A stretch of 64,000 nt of DNA from Sphingomonadales bacterium EhC05 (GCA_001650955.1 LXYP01000027.1:1-64000); one strand, 5' to 3'. Shown: positions 45,932-55,334, counted from the stretch's first letter. Numbers and translations: made by a program. The notes: generated by a model not told the origin, from the letters alone.

Positions 45932-45968
45932 AAAAAGGCCGCCATCCCGATCGGAATGGCGGCCTTTT
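45932..45968. terminator. bidirectional terminator after pal
   Basis: A5, the 9-bp stem GGCCGCCAT/ATGGCGGCC and a T4 tract, between convergent pal and the minus-strand 99-residue orphan gene. The flanking A and T tracts let it act in both directions. Confidence 0.92.
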
Positions 45969-45987
45969 CGTTGATATTCGGTTATGC

Positions 45988-46287
45988 TTAGCTCTGACGC
46001 GTACCGGTCATCGCCATTTCACCAAAGGCACCCGCTTTCACGCTACCGGTGAGCGTATCGCCATCCACAGTCACGCTGGCTTCCAGCTTCATTGGCATTG
46101 GGACCGTCATATTCATGACCCAGGTGGCGCTATCACCATCTGCTTTGCCATCTTCAATATCCATCGCACCCATCGCACCGGCATTGCTTCCGGTTACGGT
46201 GTCGCCATCGACATTCAACGTCAGCACTGAATTCTGGTCACCCATGGGGGATTTGGTTACGCAATCATAGACACCTGCAACAGACAT
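45988..46287 (-). CDS. small beta-rich protein, unknown function
   Basis: A 99-residue protein beginning MSVAGVYDCVTKSPMGDQ after AAGGAG. It is made of repeated beta hairpins: two similar units contain SVLTLNVDGDTVTGSNAG and EASVTVDGDTLTGSVKAG, each V-D-G-D-T-x-T-G-S. No signal peptide or membrane span is seen. I do not know the family; the repeat suggests a lipocalin- or barrel-like fold. It lies 38 bases downstream of the M16 peptidase gene on the same strand and is likely co-transcribed with it. Confidence 0.7.
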   Translation of the reverse strand: MSVAGVYDCVTKSPMGDQNSVLTLNVDGDTVTGSNAGAMGAMDIEDGKADGDSATWVMNMTVPMPMKLEASVTVDGDTLTGSVKAGAFGEMAMTGTRQS

Positions 46288-46325
46288 ATTATTCTCCTTT
46301 AAATCGCTTAGCCCGCAAATGGCGG

Positions 46326-49238
46326 TCAATCTTTGACAACCGCCGATTCGCTTGAACTGCCATCACTATTAACACCAGTGTCACTAGCTTCATAGCCGCG
46401 ATATTCTACCGGCATATCGAGCGCTTCAAGCTGGCTTTTGATCTTGTCGACATCCCCGACAATGACCCAGGTGAATTTGTCGGGATCCACGGCTTCCTTC
46501 ATCGCCATGTTGAGATCGTCTGCGGTGAGCGCCTTATAGCGATCAGCGACGGTTTCCGCATAGTTGGACGGACGTCCGAGCATCACATCACCCTGCATCT
46601 GACCGAGGACGCGGGTGGTCCGCTCAAACTGCCCTGGCAGCTGGCGAACATTGCCGTTGACGGTACGTTCCAGCTCCGCTGCGGTCACGCCATTGTCACC
46701 GAGAAAACTCCGCACCTGTGCGTCAATCGCCGCAACCGCAGGTCCGGTCTGATTGGTCTGGACCGGCGCACGCATCGAGTAAAGAACCCGATCTTCACCG
46801 CGCAGCACGCTGTTCCGGGTGCCATAGCTCCACCCTTTGGTTTCGCGCAGATCCATATTGATCCGTGAGAGAAATCCGCCACCCAATATCTCATTGGCAG
46901 CACTGAGTTTCAAAAGGTCATCCGTGCCTTTATATTGCAACACCTGTCCCGCCAAAATCATTGACTGCGGTGAATTGGGCCGGTGGAACACGACAATCTT
47001 GCTTTCCCCTTCGGGAATGGCAATATCGAAATTCTTGGCCGGGGCGGCCTCCCCTGTGCCGGTCCATTTGCCAAAGCGCATCTCGAGCTTGTCGAGCAAT
47101 TCCTGTTTGTCGATATTACCAGCCGCAAAAATTGTGGCCTTGGAAGGGTGCATCCAGCTGCTGTGGAAGCCCGCGAGATCATCCCTGCTAATCGCGGCAA
47201 CCGTTTCCTTGGTGCCATTGCCCGATAGTCCACGGCCATAGGGGTGATCCGGACCGAACACCAATGGCGGCAAGATATTGTTGGCGATGCTCAGCGGATT
47301 GCTCTCTTCGCGATCGATAGCCGTCAGCTGCTGGACGCGTATCCGTTCGATATCGTCACTTTTGAAAGCCGGATTTTTGACAATATCCGCCATCAAGTCG
47401 AGCGATGCATCAAGATTGGGGTTCACCGCGCTCAAGCGCACATGCGTACGATCACGACCGCCGCCGACACCGATATTGGCGCCCAGCCGTTCTTGCTGCT
47501 CGGCAATATCTATCGAGGTCAGGCTCGTCGTACCCTCCTCCAGCATCGACGTGACGAAATTCTGCAACCCGAGCCTGTCATTGGTGTCCGAGCTTGTGCC
47601 CGCATCAAAAGACAATATCACCCGGGTCATCGGAACTGCATCGCGGCGCGCGAAATAGACTTTGATTCCATTGGTCAGAACCGCGGTTTCCACATCGGGA
47701 AAATCGACATTGGGAATATCGCCCACTGGCGGCAATTCCGACCGGTCCGGCACGGCAACAGGAGCAGGCACCTCGCCTTGCATATAATAAGCCGGACTGA
47801 TGAGGCTGCCGGTGCGCGCGCCCTGCCCGGATTTGACTTCCTGATAGGCTTCGCGCTCACCTGGCACGACACGAATGCCCAATACCGGCCGGGTCAGCCA
47901 TTTCTGCATCGCCGCCTTCACCGCTTCCGGTGTGGTCGATGCCAGCCGGCCGAGCTCCTTCTTATAATATTCCGGATCATCGGAATAGAGTTCGCCCTGG
48001 GCCAGGGCGACGGCCTTGCCGCCAAAACCGCCCACTTGCTCGAGGCCAGCAATTCTCGCAGCCGCATCGCGGGTCGCGACCCGCTGCACTTCATCTTCGG
48101 TCGGGCCGTTGGCGATAAAGTCAGTGATAATTTCATCCAGCCGTTTGGCGACCAGATCGGCGTCTTCACCCGGTTTGACGTCCGCCTGAATATTCACGAA
48201 ACTGCCGTGTACAAAGGGCAGGACAAAGGCAGACACCGCAACGGCGCTTTTTTCTTCCCGCACCATGATATTATCCAGTCGCGAACTGGCCAGGCCGCCC
48301 AGAACCGTCATCCCGACATCCAGCGGCGTATAATCAGGATCATTCAGTCCCGGCACCATCCAATTGCGGTAAATTCTGGTGGTGGCCACCTTGTCCTTCA
48401 TCACCTCAAATATTGGCGCGTCCAGGGTTGGCAGTTCGGGGGCCAATTTGGGGATCGGCTTACCACGCGGAATCGCACCAAACCATTTGTTGACCAAAGT
48501 CTTCGCGGTCGCAGCATCGATATCGCCAGCCAGGACCAGGATCGAATTATTGGGGCCATAATGATCGATGAACCATTGTTTCATATCATCAAGCGACGCT
48601 GCCTCAAGATCTTCAAGCGAACCGATCGTGTCATGCCCATAGGGATGGTCTTTCGGAAATAGCAATTCGGTCTGGCGATAGCCGACCAGCCCATAAGGCC
48701 GATTGTCGCCCTGCCGTTTTTCATTGGAGACCACGCCAATCTGATTGTCGAGCTTCTCCTGCGTGACGGCATCCAGCAGATATCCCATGCGGTCACTTTC
48801 GAGGAACAACGCCACCTCAAGCGCAGAAGTTGGCACGGTCTGGAAATAATTTGTCCGGTCGAGCCATGTCGTGCCGTTGAGGTCGGTCGCGCCGATTTGC
48901 CGCAGCGGTTCAAAAAAATCACCCGGCGCATTTTCCGAACCATTGAACATGATATGTTCGAACAGATGCGCATATCCGGTCTTGCCCTCGGGTTCGTGCG
49001 CAGAACCGACGCCATACCAGATTGATACAGCAACCACCGGCGCTTTGCGGTCGGTGTGCACCAACACTTTCAGACCATTGGCGAGCGTGAATTCTTCATA
49101 GGGAATGTCGACCGCGTCGACCAATTCGCTCACCGGAGCGGGCTTGGCTTCTCCATGATGCTGTGCGGTGACCGGCATCGCAACAGATAAAGCAGTGGTG
49201 GTCAGAGCCATCAGCAAAGTGCGGGACAAGTGAGACAT
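46326..49238 (-). CDS. M16 family metallopeptidase, two M16 halves
   Basis: A 970-residue exported peptidase of the insulinase/PqqF-like type. Signal peptide to about residue 26. The first M16 half has the inverted zinc motif HLFEH (91-95) plus the further Glu near residue 170 (LESDRMG). The second half (from about residue 525) lacks the zinc motif (NFVTSMLEEGT in its place), so it is the inactive partner, normal for this family. Periplasmic proteolysis is likely; the substrate is unknown. Confidence 0.93.
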   Translation of the reverse strand: MSHLSRTLLMALTTTALSVAMPVTAQHHGEAKPAPVSELVDAVDIPYEEFTLANGLKVLVHTDRKAPVVAVSIWYGVGSAHEPEGKTGYAHLFEHIMFNGSENAPGDFFEPLRQIGATDLNGTTWLDRTNYFQTVPTSALEVALFLESDRMGYLLDAVTQEKLDNQIGVVSNEKRQGDNRPYGLVGYRQTELLFPKDHPYGHDTIGSLEDLEAASLDDMKQWFIDHYGPNNSILVLAGDIDAATAKTLVNKWFGAIPRGKPIPKLAPELPTLDAPIFEVMKDKVATTRIYRNWMVPGLNDPDYTPLDVGMTVLGGLASSRLDNIMVREEKSAVAVSAFVLPFVHGSFVNIQADVKPGEDADLVAKRLDEIITDFIANGPTEDEVQRVATRDAAARIAGLEQVGGFGGKAVALAQGELYSDDPEYYKKELGRLASTTPEAVKAAMQKWLTRPVLGIRVVPGEREAYQEVKSGQGARTGSLISPAYYMQGEVPAPVAVPDRSELPPVGDIPNVDFPDVETAVLTNGIKVYFARRDAVPMTRVILSFDAGTSSDTNDRLGLQNFVTSMLEEGTTSLTSIDIAEQQERLGANIGVGGGRDRTHVRLSAVNPNLDASLDLMADIVKNPAFKSDDIERIRVQQLTAIDREESNPLSIANNILPPLVFGPDHPYGRGLSGNGTKETVAAISRDDLAGFHSSWMHPSKATIFAAGNIDKQELLDKLEMRFGKWTGTGEAAPAKNFDIAIPEGESKIVVFHRPNSPQSMILAGQVLQYKGTDDLLKLSAANEILGGGFLSRINMDLRETKGWSYGTRNSVLRGEDRVLYSMRAPVQTNQTGPAVAAIDAQVRSFLGDNGVTAAELERTVNGNVRQLPGQFERTTRVLGQMQGDVMLGRPSNYAETVADRYKALTADDLNMAMKEAVDPDKFTWVIVGDVDKIKSQLEALDMPVEYRGYEASDTGVNSDGSSSESAVVKD

Positions 49239-49344
49239 TGCGTCATTCCTTTAAAGACTGTGAAATACGGTTGCGAGCATGGAGACAATCAAGGGGTCAA
49301 CGGTCATCGGGTTCGACCAACGACATTGTTTCATCGACAAACGA

Positions 49345-49971
49345 CTATTTTGCTTTCCATCCCCAGTACAGGTGGCAAGGCAGGATATTCCAGAGCGAAT
49401 AGCCACTATCGATATGTGCGAAATGCGGCGCCATAAAGTCTCGTGCGCGTTTGACAAATTGATAGACAAGAAACGCGCCGCCCGGGCGGAGCACGTCATA
49501 AGTCTCTGCCGCGATTTTTGGACCAAGCTGATCCGGCAAAGTCGAAAATGGTAGCCCGGACAATATATAATCCGCCTTTTCATGCCCCAGATCGGCAATG
49601 ATCTGCTGCACGTCTGCGGCGGATCCGTGGACCGGGAAAAAGCGGCTATCCCTGATTGTCTTGCTGAGATAGTCGATAAAATCCGCATTGAGATCGATCA
49701 CGACTAGCGCCGCGTCGGGTTTCATCCGTTCCAATACGGGTCGACAGAATGTCCCCACACCGGGGCCATATTCAACAAACAGATTGCAATTTTCCCAATC
49801 GACGGGCGCGAGCATTTTTTTCACGGTGATGTCCGATGACGGCATGATCGAGCCGACCATGACCGGATGCTTTATAAAGCCTTTGAAAAAAACACCCCAG
49901 GCGCCGAGAAACCTCACTAGCCGTGTTTTGATTCGACCGAGAATTGGTGTTTTGGCGATACTGTTGGTCAA
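49345..49971 (-). CDS. PmtA-like class I methyltransferase
   Basis: A 208-residue SAM-dependent methyltransferase. Motif I is FVEYGPGVGTFCRPVLER, then ALVVIDLNADF and the motif IV ILSGLPFSTLP. These segments and the length resemble the phosphatidylethanolamine N-methyltransferase PmtA family of alphaproteobacteria and the related KsgA-type fold. Making phosphatidylcholine is therefore possible but not shown. It is upstream of the M16 gene on the same strand with a 106-base gap. Confidence 0.7.
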   Translation of the reverse strand: MTNSIAKTPILGRIKTRLVRFLGAWGVFFKGFIKHPVMVGSIMPSSDITVKKMLAPVDWENCNLFVEYGPGVGTFCRPVLERMKPDAALVVIDLNADFIDYLSKTIRDSRFFPVHGSAADVQQIIADLGHEKADYILSGLPFSTLPDQLGPKIAAETYDVLRPGGAFLVYQFVKRARDFMAPHFAHIDSGYSLWNILPCHLYWGWKAK

Positions 49972-50076
49972 GAAAACCCTCCGATATTATTCAAGACTGT
50001 CTTACTAGAGCGTCACAGTGGCGATGACAAACATAATACCGGTTGTCCTTCGCAACGGACCGCCTAAAAGAGCTTC

Positions 50077-50397
50077 ATGATCCTCCATCCGCCCGGTAAT
50101 GTCGCTGTAATTTTTTGCGCTCAACGAACCGCAGACGGCGAAGCCGAATATCAGGCGGCAGCCACAGAAATGAGCCAGCTTGTCGCAAAACAGGATGGTT
50201 TTCTGGGTGAAGATCATGCGCGATCCGCGGGCGGGATCGGAATTACAATCAGCTATTGGCGCGATGATGACAGCGCGAAGGCATGGCGTGATGATCCTCG
50301 CCACGCCGCCATTCGCGAAAAAGGCCGTGATCTCTGGTATGCGGAATATAGTTTGCACGTGACGCGAGTCGAACGCAGCTATGCGTGGCAGAAGTAA
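50077..50397 (+). CDS. antibiotic biosynthesis monooxygenase (ABM) protein
   Basis: A 106-residue ABM-domain protein: VAVIFCAQRTADGEAEYQAAATEMSQL, FLGEDHARSAGGIGITISYWRDDDSAKAWRDDPRHAA and YSLHVTRVERSY, the common beta-alpha-beta barrel half with the conserved SYW and H-A pattern. Typical members are dimeric and include quinol monooxygenases and haem-degrading IsdG-like enzymes. It starts the plus-strand unit with an MFS transporter 18 bases downstream. Confidence 0.85.
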   Translation: MILHPPGNVAVIFCAQRTADGEAEYQAAATEMSQLVAKQDGFLGEDHARSAGGIGITISYWRDDDSAKAWRDDPRHAAIREKGRDLWYAEYSLHVTRVERSYAWQK

Positions 50398-50415
50398 AAG
50401 TAATTAGGCAATAAA

Positions 50416-51774
50416 ATGGCAGACTCACCCGATTTTGAACCGTCACGTCGGCAAATTTCCGGCCTTCCCGACGCGAAGCCGATCGATAGCACGCGGATGG
50501 CGGTGCTATTTTCCGTCATGCTGGTGACGGCATCGGGTAATACGGCGATGCAATCGATTTTACCGACGGTCGGAACGCAACTCCATATTCCTGATTTTTG
50601 GGTTAGCGCAGCGTTCAGCTGGTCGGCCCTGCTTTGGGTTTACACTGCTCCAAAATGGGCCCGGCAATCCGATCATCGCGGCCGAAAAGCGCTGATGCGA
50701 TTGGGGATGATCGGATTTACCACATCATTCGCATTGGCTGGGCTCGCCCTATTTCTGGGATTGCTTGGCTGGTATAGTGCGCTTTGGACCTTCATTCTAT
50801 TTGCCCTGTTCCGCAGCCTCTATGGCGGCCTGGGCTCGGCGGCGCCTCCCGCTGTTCAAGCCTATGTCGCGGCGCGGACCGGCCGCGCCGAACGCACCAA
50901 GGCCCTGTCGCTCATTTCATCATCATTTGGCCTCGGCACGATCGTCGGGCCGGCGATTGCACCCTTGATGATCATACCATTTTTTGGCCTCTCCAGCCCG
51001 ATGTTTGCTTTTGCTGCGATCGGCTTGATCGTAATGATCGCGCTGGCGTTAAAATTGCCAGATGACAATCCAGGCTATGAAGCCCGCGGTGTTGTGACAT
51101 CAGAGCCTTATAGTTCGGCGCCCTCATCGGACAGTCGCAACGAAGATGATGATGAGACGGAGGAAACAAGCCTGCCGCCACGCCTGCGCTGGGGCGACAG
51201 TCGGATAAAGCCCTGGCTGATTACCGGGATATTGGGCGGCAATGCCCATGCATTGATTTTGGGCGTTATCGGCTTTCTCGTTCTCGATCGCCTGGGCCTC
51301 AGAGCCGATCCAGCCATGGGCATTCGTATGACCGGCATTGTTCTGATGTCCGGCGCGGCAGCGACCTTACTGGCGCAATGGGGACTGATACCCTTGTTGC
51401 AAATGGGGCCGCGATCATCGGTTCTTTGGGGCATGATATTGGGGGCATTTGGGTGCCTGATCATCGGCATGTCTCATGATCTCTATGGAATCATCATCGG
51501 ATTTGCCGTTGCCTCGCTGGGATTTGGCCTGTTCCGGCCCGGCTTTACCGCCGGAGCATCGCTCGCGGTGAAGAGATCCGAGCAAAATGGGGTCGCGGGT
51601 ATCGTTGCCTCGGTCAACGGGATGGCCTTCATCATATCTCCGGCGCTGGGCGTCTTGCTATATACCTATGCTGGGCCCCTGCCCTTCTGGCTCGCCGTTG
51701 CGGTCTGCGTCTTTCTGTTCGGCTGGGGCTTCAAAACGCTCAAACTCGACGAACGGATCATCGCCCAGCGCTAG
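50416..51774 (+). CDS. MFS transporter
   Basis: A 452-residue transporter with about 12 membrane segments. The first cytoplasmic loop has the MFS pattern KWARQSDHRGRKALM. A cytosolic acidic loop lies near residues 230-255 (SDSRNEDDDETEE). Drug or metabolite efflux is possible; substrate unknown. It follows the ABM gene and its stop codon overlaps the AAA gene end by 4 bases on the opposite strand. Confidence 0.9.
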   Translation: MADSPDFEPSRRQISGLPDAKPIDSTRMAVLFSVMLVTASGNTAMQSILPTVGTQLHIPDFWVSAAFSWSALLWVYTAPKWARQSDHRGRKALMRLGMIGFTTSFALAGLALFLGLLGWYSALWTFILFALFRSLYGGLGSAAPPAVQAYVAARTGRAERTKALSLISSSFGLGTIVGPAIAPLMIIPFFGLSSPMFAFAAIGLIVMIALALKLPDDNPGYEARGVVTSEPYSSAPSSDSRNEDDDETEETSLPPRLRWGDSRIKPWLITGILGGNAHALILGVIGFLVLDRLGLRADPAMGIRMTGIVLMSGAAATLLAQWGLIPLLQMGPRSSVLWGMILGAFGCLIIGMSHDLYGIIIGFAVASLGFGLFRPGFTAGASLAVKRSEQNGVAGIVASVNGMAFIISPALGVLLYTYAGPLPFWLAVAVCVFLFGWGFKTLKLDERIIAQR

Positions 51775-54098
51775 TGTTTGCTGTCCTTGATAGGCGTCAA
51801 CATCCCCGGCGAGACAAAACCGATCGGCTCGACGCGCATCGCATTCTGCTTGAGCTGCGATTCCATCTTGGAATATTCCTCCTCCATCTCTGGCGTGACC
51901 GATGCCCGGCTATCCTTGAGCGCGAGTTTGAAATGTTTCATCGACACTGTCTCGACCAGCCCGCCATGCTCGCGCAGGGCATAGAGGCCCGCGCGGCGGA
52001 CGAGATCTTCCAGATCCGCGCCCGAATAGCGTTCCGCGCGCTCGGCAATATCATCGAGATCGACATCCTTGGCGATTGGCATTTTCGCCGTGTGGATCGC
52101 CAGGATCCTGCGACGGCCGGCCTTTTCGGGAACAGGAACATAGACCAGCTCATCGAAGCGGCCCGGCCGGAGCAGCGCCGGGTCAACCAGCCCGGGACGA
52201 TTGGTAGCGCCAATCAGAATCACCGACTGCATTTCTTCGAGCCCATCCATTTCAGCCAGAATCGTATTGACCACGCGCTCGGTGACTTGCGGTTCGCCCA
52301 TCCCGCGGCCTCGGGCCGGAACCAGACTGTCAATCTCGTCGATGAACAGGATGGTCGGGGCGACCTGGCGCGCACGGGCAAATAGACGCGCGATTTGCTG
52401 TTCGCTCTCGCCATACCATTTGGAGAGCAGATCGCTTGACTTGGTCGCAATGAAATTGGCCTCGGCTTCCCGAGCCACGGCTTTTGCAAGCAAGGTTTTT
52501 CCGGTTCCCGGAGGTCCATAGAGCAGAAAACCCTTCGCCGGACTAATGCCCAGGCGAATGAAGGCTTCGGGATTTTTCATCGGCAGTTCAATACCCTCTT
52601 TGAGGCGCGTTTGCGCATCATCGAGGCCGCCAATATCTTCCCATCGGACATCCGGTGTCTGGACCATCACTTCGCGCATCGCCGAGGGCTGGACGCGTTT
52701 GAGCGCCTCGACGAAATCATGGCGCTGGACAACAAGTTCATCGAGCACATCTGCGGGGACCGTTTCGGCTTCGAGATTCAATTTGGGCATGATCCGCCGG
52801 ACAACTTCAATAGCCGCTTCGCGCGTCAGCGCCGCAAGATCGGCGCCGACAAACCCATAGGTCGTGCGGGCAAGCTCTCCCAGATTGACGGATTTTTCCA
52901 GCGGCATGCCGCGTGTGTGGATACCCAATATTTCACGTCGCCCCGCAACATCGGGAACGCCAACGATGATCTCCCGGTCAAATCGGCCGGGCCTGCGCAA
53001 GGCTTCGTCTACCGCTTCTGGCCGGTTGGTCGCCGCGATGACGACCAGATTGAGGCGGGACTCCAGTCCATCCATCAAGGTCAGCAGCTGTGCGACCAGC
53101 CTTTTCTCTGTCTCGCCCTGCACTTGATCGCGTTTGGGGGCGATTGAGTCAATCTCATCGATAAACAGGATCGAAGGCGCCGCCTTGGTTGCTGCTTCGA
53201 AAATCTCGCGCAGCTTCTTCTCGGACTCGCCATAGGCCGATCCCATGATCTCGGGTCCGTTGATCAGGAAAAATTCCGCATCACTCTCATTCGCGACGGC
53301 GCGCGCCAATCGGGTCTTGCCGGTGCCTGGAGGGCCATGCAGCAGAACGCCGCGCGGTGGATCAACACCGAGCCGGGTAAAGAGCTGCGGATAGCGCAGC
53401 GGCAGTTCAACCATTTCTCTGAGTTGGTCAATCGTCTCGTGGAGACCGCCGATATCATCATAGGTGACATCCGCACGCCGGTGCTCGGTGGATTCCTCAT
53501 ATTCCGGCCGCAGCTCCACCTCGGTATTTTCGTCAATATGGACAAAGCCTTTGGGTGTGGTTGCGACGACATTCAGCCGAATTTGGGTTAGCGAGAAAGC
53601 CGGTGCGGCCATCATCTGGCGCAATTGTTGCGGCATGTCCCCGCGATCGATCTGCTGCTGCCCGTGAGTCGCGACAAAATCTCCCGCATTCAAAGGGCGC
53701 CCCATGAAGCTGCGTTTCAGACCCGCGCCATTGCCGTGCAAGCGTAGATCTTTCTGCGCCGGCGCGAATATGACTTTTTTGGCGGGCTTCGACTCAACTT
53801 TGCGAATTTCTACAAAATCACCTGACCCGACTCCGGCATTCGCCCGTTGAAGTCCATCCAGTCGCACAAAATCCAGGCCCTGGTCTTCCGGATAGGGCAG
53901 GACTGCCCGCGCCGGCGTCGCCTGCTTTCCGCGAATTTCGACGACATCGCCCTCGATCAACCCCAGTTTCACCAGGTTTTCGCGAGAAAGCCGGGCCAGT
54001 CCGCGCCCGCTATCTTCTGGACGTGCATTGGCGACTTGCAGCTTTAGCAAGCTGTCGTCATCTGCTGAATTGTCTTTTGGGGGTGTGGGATCGGACAC
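51771..54098 (-). CDS. Cdc48/VAT-like double AAA+ ATPase
   Basis: A 775-residue protein with the archaeal VAT/eukaryotic Cdc48 layout: N-terminal double-psi barrel (about 17-100), second N subdomain (about 105-190), D1 AAA domain with Walker A GPPGTGKT (255-262) and LFIDEID (311-317), and D2 with Walker A GPPGTGKT (528-535) and LFIDEID (584-590). Pore-loop segments are SAYGESE in D1 and KWYGESE in D2, both aromatic as in VAT-like unfoldases. Start is GTG after GAGGAGA. Such proteins occur in scattered bacteria, including sphingomonads; the role is probably protein unfolding. No HbYX proteasome tail (ends SKH). Confidence 0.95.
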   Translation of the reverse strand: MSDPTPPKDNSADDDSLLKLQVANARPEDSGRGLARLSRENLVKLGLIEGDVVEIRGKQATPARAVLPYPEDQGLDFVRLDGLQRANAGVGSGDFVEIRKVESKPAKKVIFAPAQKDLRLHGNGAGLKRSFMGRPLNAGDFVATHGQQQIDRGDMPQQLRQMMAAPAFSLTQIRLNVVATTPKGFVHIDENTEVELRPEYEESTEHRRADVTYDDIGGLHETIDQLREMVELPLRYPQLFTRLGVDPPRGVLLHGPPGTGKTRLARAVANESDAEFFLINGPEIMGSAYGESEKKLREIFEAATKAAPSILFIDEIDSIAPKRDQVQGETEKRLVAQLLTLMDGLESRLNLVVIAATNRPEAVDEALRRPGRFDREIIVGVPDVAGRREILGIHTRGMPLEKSVNLGELARTTYGFVGADLAALTREAAIEVVRRIMPKLNLEAETVPADVLDELVVQRHDFVEALKRVQPSAMREVMVQTPDVRWEDIGGLDDAQTRLKEGIELPMKNPEAFIRLGISPAKGFLLYGPPGTGKTLLAKAVAREAEANFIATKSSDLLSKWYGESEQQIARLFARARQVAPTILFIDEIDSLVPARGRGMGEPQVTERVVNTILAEMDGLEEMQSVILIGATNRPGLVDPALLRPGRFDELVYVPVPEKAGRRRILAIHTAKMPIAKDVDLDDIAERAERYSGADLEDLVRRAGLYALREHGGLVETVSMKHFKLALKDSRASVTPEMEEEYSKMESQLKQNAMRVEPIGFVSPGMLTPIKDSKH

Positions 54099-54133
54099 AG
54101 GGACGTATCTCCTCGGAAAACGATTAGATTGGT

Positions 54134-54147
54134 CCTATCAAGATAGG
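54134..54147 (-). promoter_or_regulatory. palindrome ahead of the AAA ATPase gene
   Basis: CCTATC-AA-GATAGG, a perfect 6+2+6 inverted repeat lying 36 bases upstream of the GTG start of the Cdc48-like gene. It could be a repressor site, a small mRNA hairpin or chance. Confidence 0.35.
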
Positions 54148-54208
54148 GATCACCACCCGGATATGCGACTCCGAATTTTCCGAACGTCCCACGTCCCGGA
54201 AATCAGCC

Positions 54209-54240
54209 AAAAAAAAGGGCCAGCTCCGAAGAACTGACCC
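54209..54240 (-). terminator. minus-strand terminator upstream of the AAA ATPase
   Basis: On the minus strand GGGTCAGTTC-TTCG-GAGCTGGCCC forms a 10-bp stem (with G-U pairs) closed by a UUCG tetraloop and followed by eight T. It has the look of a strong intrinsic terminator but no annotated minus-strand gene lies upstream of it, which suggests an attenuator or the end of a small RNA. Confidence 0.75.
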
Positions 54241-54249
54241 TAAAAAGTT

Positions 54250-54300
54250 TTTAGGAGAGGATGCCTGAAAGGCCCATCCTGTATCGACGAAAACGCATTA
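54250..54300 (-). ncRNA. possible small RNA or attenuator leader
   Basis: Read on the minus strand, GGAT..GCCT..AGGC..ATCC (about 54260-54281) and CCTAAAAACTTTTTAGG (54239-54255) are two more hairpins that lead into the terminator at 54209-54240. Together they form a compact, structured transcript of roughly 70-100 bases with a CCTCTCC single-stranded stretch. The transcription start is not evident, and the call is tentative. Confidence 0.4.
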
Positions 54301-54329
54301 TTGTGCAAGTGCGAAAAGAACATTTTTGA

Positions 54330-54344
54330 TTGCATAATATGCAA
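54330..54344. promoter_or_regulatory. LysR-type operator 1
   Basis: TTGCATAATATGCAA, an inverted repeat TTGCA-N5-TGCAA that contains the T-N11-A core of LysR-family sites. It lies between the LysR gene (plus) and the AAA ATPase (minus), inside a possible plus-strand promoter TTGATT (54326-54331) - N17 - TTAAAT (54349-54354). Confidence 0.6.
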
Positions 54345-54405
54345 CTTATTAAATGTGTTAGTTATGCTTTTCCGCCATTTCTATCGATAGCCACTCATTT
54401 TTGCA

Positions 54406-54420
54406 TTGCACAATCTGCAA
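54406..54420. promoter_or_regulatory. LysR-type operator 2
   Basis: TTGCACAATCTGCAA, the same TTGCA-N5-TGCAA shape as the site at 54330-54344. It lies 23 bases before the LysR ATG and is a good candidate for autoregulation. Confidence 0.6.
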
Positions 54421-54443
54421 TAAGGTACGATATTAGACCCATC

Positions 54444-55322
54444 ATGCGGCGTCTTCCTCCCCTACGCGCTCTTGAAGCGTTCATTCGGGTCGCTCGACTC
54501 GGTTCTTCAAAGGCAGCAGCGGCTGAACTGGCGCTTTCTGCACCGGCATTGAGCCGTCGAATCAAGTCGCTCGAGGACCATATTGGCAAGCCATTATTTG
54601 AACGGCGCAATCAGTCGATGATTCTCAACGATGATGGCCAGATGCTGCTCGATGCGGTGGCTCCTGCGATCGAGACCATCGCCGAAGCCGTTGAACAGAT
54701 GACGGTAACCGGCGGCGACATGCGGCTGCGATTGGGCGTATTGCCGCTTTTCGGCGCGACCCGGCTGCTGCCGAAACTTCCTGAGCTGAAAAGACTCTAT
54801 CCCAAATTGCATATCGACGTCGACACATCTGCGCATGCCGAGAATATGCTTGGTGACGTTGTCGATGCCGCGATCATCATTTCCGACAATGTCGATCCCA
54901 ATCTCTATGCGGTGAAGCTCGACAGCAACAAAGTCTACGCGATCGCGTCGGTCGAGCTGACCGAAGGCATGAATGCGATCAAGAATCCGGCCGACCTGCA
55001 GAATCACAATATCCTGATTCACAGCAATATGACGCGGGCATTTGACCAGTGGAAGGAAGCGGTCGGCTTACCCGATCTGCAGCCAGCGGGCATCGATCAT
55101 CTCGACAGCGGTCCGCTGATGCTCGAAGCCGCCGCGCAGGGATTGGGCGTCGCGATCATGCATGGTGGACATTTTTCAGATGCCAATGATCCCCGGCTGG
55201 TGCGGCTTTTTGATCATGATGTCGACAGTCCCTACAGCTATTGGTTCGTGTGCCGCAAACGCGACAAGAAGAACCGAGCGGTCCGGATTTTCCATGACTG
55301 GGTGATTAAAGCAAATCTATAG
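54444..55322 (+). CDS. LysR-family regulator, GcvA-like
   Basis: A 292-residue LTTR from the ATG of MRRLPPLRALEAFIRVARLGSSKAAAAELALSAPALSRRIKSLE, the wHTH. Upstream in-frame ATG codons precede both operators and are not family-like. A periplasmic-binding-like effector domain follows (about residues 90-290). The PPLRALEAF opening is typical of GcvA-type LTTRs. The effector is not readable; likely targets are itself and the divergent minus-strand unit. Confidence 0.93.
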   Translation: MRRLPPLRALEAFIRVARLGSSKAAAAELALSAPALSRRIKSLEDHIGKPLFERRNQSMILNDDGQMLLDAVAPAIETIAEAVEQMTVTGGDMRLRLGVLPLFGATRLLPKLPELKRLYPKLHIDVDTSAHAENMLGDVVDAAIIISDNVDPNLYAVKLDSNKVYAIASVELTEGMNAIKNPADLQNHNILIHSNMTRAFDQWKEAVGLPDLQPAGIDHLDSGPLMLEAAAQGLGVAIMHGGHFSDANDPRLVRLFDHDVDSPYSYWFVCRKRDKKNRAVRIFHDWVIKANL

Positions 55323-55334
55323 CCGGAGTCAGGC

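Noticed and set aside
47244-48662. long plus-strand open frame opposite the M16 peptidase
   Set aside because: Antisense shadow of a well-supported gene; His- and Arg-rich translation, no Shine-Dalgarno sequence.
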